A stretch of DNA of 44,301 bases from positions 1-44,301 of the forward strand of contig JAJNBA010000025.1 of NCBI GenBank assembly GCA_021155985.1. Direction: 5' to 3'. Under the pieces are notes generated by a model, which did not search any database, had not been told where the DNA came from, and saw nothing but the letters and a program-made list of their open reading frames with translations. The position numbers were made by a program, and so were the translations under genes. The stretch is from Actinomycetes bacterium. Its GTDB lineage: Bacteria > Actinomycetota > UBA4738 > HRBIN12. Below, piece by piece: positions 41,771 through 44,301 of this stretch (positions within the stretch are counted from its first letter, which is position 1; every line of letters begins with the position of its first letter).

Positions 41771-43480
41771 ATGCGGGTCTCCACGCTGTTCGCGCGCACC
41801 CTCCGGAACGACCCGGCGGAGGCGGAGGTCGCCGCACATCGCCTCCTGCTCCGCGCCGCGTTCATCCGCAAGACCGCGGCCGGGATCTACACGACGATGC
41901 CGCTCGGCCTCCGCACCACGGCGAAGATCGAACGGGTCGTCCGCGAGGAGATGGATGCCGCCGGGTCCCAGGAGCTCCGGATGCCGATCGTCCTGCCGGC
42001 GGAACCCTGGCGGGCGACGGGTCGTTACGACGCCTACGGCGACCTGATGTTCCGGCTCCAGGACCGGCATGGTCGCGAGTTCGTGCTCGGCCCTACCCAG
42101 GAGGAGGTCGTGGCCGAGCTCGCTCAGCACGAGCTCCCGTCGTACCGGGACCTGCCCTCGAACGTGTACCAGGTGGAATGGAAGTATCGGGACGAGTTCC
42201 GCCCGCGGTACGGGCTCCTCCGCGGTCGCGAGTTCCTCATGAAGGACGCGTACTCCCTGGATCGGGACGAGGTCGGGATGCGCGAGTCCTACCAGGCGAT
42301 GTACGACGCCTACGTCAAGGTCTTCGACCGGCTCGGCCTCGACTACGTGATCGTGGAAGGCGATCCCGGTCAGATCGGCGGCGGCGTGAATCACGAGTTC
42401 ATGGCGCTCGCAGACGTGGGCGAGGATCTCTTCGTCCGTTGCGAGAACGGCGACTACCTCGCGGACACCGAGGCGGCGACCCCTCGGCCTCCCGACGCCG
42501 CGCCCGACGAGGAGCCACCGCCCCTCACCGAGGTCGATACGCCCGGCGCTGTGACCATCGAGCTGATGTCGGAGCAGATGGGGCTGCCGGCCGAGGCGAC
42601 GATGAAGTGCATCCTGTTCGACGTCGAGGGCCGCTCGGTCGCGGTGCTCGTGCCCGGCGACCGAGAGGTCAACGAGGAGAAGCTCGCCCGCCTGCACTTC
42701 CCCGCGCGCGTCCGGCCGTTCGAGGACGACGACTTCACCGAGCGAGGGTTCGCCAAGGGGTTCGTCGGTCCGCAGGGCCTCGGCTCGAACGTCACGATCT
42801 TCGCGGATCCCGCGATCCGCGGCCGCGCGCACTGGGCGACGGGCGCGAATCGCCCGGACGTGCACGTGACCGGCGCGACGTTCGACCGGGACTTCCGCGT
42901 CGACCGATGGCAGGACCTCGTGCAGTTCCGCGAGGGCGACCGCTGTCCGGTCGACGGCGGACGGCTCGAGATCGCACGCTCGATCGTGGTCGGGCACATC
43001 TACCAGCTCGGGACGTACTACTCGGCGCCGCTGCAGGCGACCTTCCAGGACGAAGACGGCTCGCAGAAACCGTTCGTGATGGGGTCCTATGGGATCGGGA
43101 TCACGCGGATCATGTCGGCGGCCGTCGAGCAGAACCACGATGACGCCGGGATCCGTTGGCCCAAGCTCCTGGCTCCGTTCGAGGTCGCGATCATCATGGC
43201 GAACGCCGACGCCTCGGCGGTCACGGACCACGCCGAGCGGATCTACCGCGAGCTCACGGATCGCGGGATCGAAGTGGTGCTCGACGACCGGGAAGAGCGG
43301 GCGGGGGTCAAGTTCGCCGACGCCGACCTCGTCGGCTACCCCGTGCAGGTGGTGGTCGGCGCCCGTGGCATCGAGGCCGGGACGGTCGACCTGAAGGTGC
43401 GATCCACCGGTCATCGGTCGCAAGCGCCCCTCGCGGAGGCAGCTGAGACCGCCGTCGACCTGCTCACCACCGCCCCCTGA
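41771..43480 (+). CDS. proS: Prolyl-tRNA synthetase, bacterial type
   Basis: Charges tRNA-Pro. The 569-residue class II synthetase has motif 1 (AAGIYTTMPLGLRTTAKIERVV, 36-57), motif 2 (VYQVEWKYRDEFRPRYGLLRGREFLMKDAYS), the inserted YbaK-like editing domain (about 225-390, with LMSEQMGLPAEATMKC and GFVGPQGLG), motif 3 (GSYGIGITRIMSA) and the anticodon-binding domain (about 465-565, FEVAIIMANADA...VVLDDREERAGVKFADADLVGYP). The editing domain marks the E. coli-like prokaryotic form. Length matches the family (565-575). It lies ahead of rimP-nusA, a common order. Confidence 0.97.
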   Translation: MRVSTLFARTLRNDPAEAEVAAHRLLLRAAFIRKTAAGIYTTMPLGLRTTAKIERVVREEMDAAGSQELRMPIVLPAEPWRATGRYDAYGDLMFRLQDRHGREFVLGPTQEEVVAELAQHELPSYRDLPSNVYQVEWKYRDEFRPRYGLLRGREFLMKDAYSLDRDEVGMRESYQAMYDAYVKVFDRLGLDYVIVEGDPGQIGGGVNHEFMALADVGEDLFVRCENGDYLADTEAATPRPPDAAPDEEPPPLTEVDTPGAVTIELMSEQMGLPAEATMKCILFDVEGRSVAVLVPGDREVNEEKLARLHFPARVRPFEDDDFTERGFAKGFVGPQGLGSNVTIFADPAIRGRAHWATGANRPDVHVTGATFDRDFRVDRWQDLVQFREGDRCPVDGGRLEIARSIVVGHIYQLGTYYSAPLQATFQDEDGSQKPFVMGSYGIGITRIMSAAVEQNHDDAGIRWPKLLAPFEVAIIMANADASAVTDHAERIYRELTDRGIEVVLDDREERAGVKFADADLVGYPVQVVVGARGIEAGTVDLKVRSTGHRSQAPLAEAAETAVDLLTTAP

Positions 43481-43514
43481 GCCCACCGCGTCCTCCGATC
43501 CGAGGAGGCCCGTC

Positions 43515-43616
43515 TATACTGGCTGGTCGAGGACCAACTGCACGGCCGGAAGTGGGCTCCCCGCCCACTTTCTTTGTGGAGGGGCGAAGCCGCTCGAGAG
43601 AGGGAGAGGAGGGAAC
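43515..43616 (+). promoter_or_regulatory. rimP-nusA promoter element and leader with attenuator-like hairpin
   Basis: TATACT at 43515-43520 is the best -10 hexamer in the window; no clear -35 was found. The leader of about 90 bases contains AAGTGGGC-TCCCC-GCCCACTT (43550-43570), a perfect 8-bp stem followed by TCTTT, which looks like an intrinsic terminator placed inside the leader. GGAGAGGAGGG precedes the GTG at 43617. Terminators or attenuators ahead of rimP-nusA operons are known in other bacteria, and NusA itself promotes termination, so feedback is possible. Confidence 0.6.
43550..43575 (+). terminator. Intrinsic terminator-like hairpin in the rimP leader
   Basis: AAGTGGGC (43550-43557), loop TCCCC, GCCCACTT (43563-43570), then TCTTT. 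It may end transcripts from proS or act as an attenuator for rimP-nusA; the -10 box upstream at 43515 favours the latter. Confidence 0.65.
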
Positions 43617-44072
43617 GTGGACGCGGAGGCGCTGGTCAGACCCGTGATCGAGGGCGAAGGCCTCGACCTCGTCGACGTGACCTTCGGTCGTGAGAGCGGC
43701 CGCCGGATCCTCCGCGTGACGGTGGATCGCGAGGGTGGTGTCGATCTGGACACGATCTCGCAGATCTCCCAGAAGGTGTCGCGCCGTCTGGATCTCGAGG
43801 GCTTCGAACCGGGCCCGTACGCACTGGAGGTATCGACGCCCGGCATCGAGCGACCGCTCCGGCGTCCGCAGGACTTCCGGCGTGCCGTCGGTGAACGTGT
43901 CCAGGTGAGAACCGAGGACGGCGTGCTGGTCGGGGAGCTCCGCGCGGCGGAAGACGACGCGATCCGGATCGCGGCCGCCGAGGGTGAGCGGCTGCTGTCC
44001 CTCGAGGAGGTCGCCGCGGCCAAGACGGTCGTCGACTGGGACGAAGAGCTGAAGAAAGGGGGCGACCGATGA
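43617..44072 (+). CDS. rimP: Ribosome maturation factor RimP
   Basis: Needed for 30S subunit assembly. The 151-residue protein has the N-terminal alpha/beta domain (LVRPVIEGEGLDLVDVTFGR, VTVDREGGVDLDTISQIS) and the signature YALEVSTPGIERPLRRPQDF, then a C-terminal SH3-like barrel (about 90-145). GTG start has AGGAGGG 4 bases upstream. nusA overlaps by 4 bases (ATGA), the conserved rimP-nusA pair. Confidence 0.95.
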   Translation: MDAEALVRPVIEGEGLDLVDVTFGRESGRRILRVTVDREGGVDLDTISQISQKVSRRLDLEGFEPGPYALEVSTPGIERPLRRPQDFRRAVGERVQVRTEDGVLVGELRAAEDDAIRIAAAEGERLLSLEEVAAAKTVVDWDEELKKGGDR

Positions 44073-44301
44073 ACGCGGAGATGATCGCCGCGTTGCGGGA
44101 GCTCGAGCGCGAGAAGGGTATCGCCTTCGAGACGATCCTGGGGGGTCTCCAAGAGGCGATGGCGTCGGCCTACAAGGCACACTGGAAGCAGGAGCATCCC
44201 GAAGCCGACGACGAGTTCGTCGGGTTCCGCGCCGTGATCGATCCGGAGACGGGCGATCTCCGCATGTGGCAGCAGGAGCTCGAAGAGGTGGACGTCCCCC
44301 C
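44069..44301 (+). CDS. nusA: Transcription termination/antitermination factor NusA, 5' part only
   Basis: ATG 44069 overlaps the rimP stop. The 77 visible residues begin MNAEMIAALRELEREKGIAF and continue ETILGGLQEAMASAYKAHW, the start of the NusA N-terminal RNA-polymerase-binding domain. The gene continues beyond the window. Position after rimP confirms the call. Confidence 0.93.
   Translation, partial: MNAEMIAALRELEREKGIAFETILGGLQEAMASAYKAHWKQEHPEADDEFVGFRAVIDPETGDLRMWQQELEEVDVP

Noticed and set aside
41546-43486. Minus-strand 646-codon frame opposite proS
   Set aside because: Antisense shadow of proS; no motif.

Overview
The window is a GC-rich, gene-dense bacterial chromosome segment that looks like an uncultured or deep-branching member of the Actinomycetota. 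The evidence is the actinobacterial DUF2469 gene directly after rnhB, a WhiG/FliA-type sigma factor beside xerC and just ahead of rpsB, the order acyP-smc-ftsY-ffh-rpsP-khpA-rimM ... trmD-rplS-lepB-rnhB, many GTG/TTG starts, and a TANNNT box sitting 6-9 nt before the start codon of most first genes, which points to leaderless mRNAs. I saw no tRNA, rRNA, CRISPR array, insertion sequence or prophage. Almost all of it is core housekeeping DNA with a few accessory insertions.

Layout. 1-666 (-): 3'-truncated secreted LPFTG protein. 793-8669 (+): acylphosphatase, chromosome condensation (smc), protein targeting (ftsY, a lone receiver domain, ffh), then rpsP-khpA-rimM. 8666-12271 (-): an inverted four-gene block between rimM and trmD holding a Crp/Fnr regulator, a 47-residue Lys-rich protein, a small Cys-rich zinc-finger protein, and an M50 membrane protease carrying two cyclic-nucleotide-binding domains, with Crp-type palindromes inside the block. 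12355-16412 (+): trmD, rplS, lepB, rnhB, DUF2469, a LysE-type exporter, yraN. 16380-17885 (-): PLP decarboxylase. 17957-25557 (+): comM, dprA, xerC, whiG-like sigma, M23-like protein, PQQ-type propeller, membrane protein. 25710-32534 (+): rpsB-tsf-pyrH-frr-cdsA, then dxr and an RseP-like protease. 32636-36148 (+): two-component pair (kinase N-terminus damaged), YjbQ, ispG. 36191-37149 (+): secreted protein broken by a one-base frameshift. 37150-40077 (-): trp operon (trpE, methyltransferase, trpG) preceded by a complete ribosome-mediated attenuator with a four-Trp leader peptide. 40144-44301 (+): secreted protein, proS, rimP and the 5' end of nusA.

The genes work together mainly in translation (S16, L19, S2, EF-Ts, RRF, RimM, TrmD, KhpA, RimP, ProRS), membrane targeting and processing (FtsY, Ffh, LepB, RseP-like), DNA uptake and recombination (ComM, DprA, XerC), MEP isoprenoid synthesis (Dxr, IspG) and tryptophan synthesis. 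The two most interesting observations are the putative cyclic-nucleotide-responsive block inserted between rimM and trmD, and the trp attenuator, whose 1:2, 2:3 and 3:4 pairings can all be written out from the sequence. Boundaries of several genes were moved from the longest open frame to starts supported by ribosome binding sites, -10 boxes or family N-termini.
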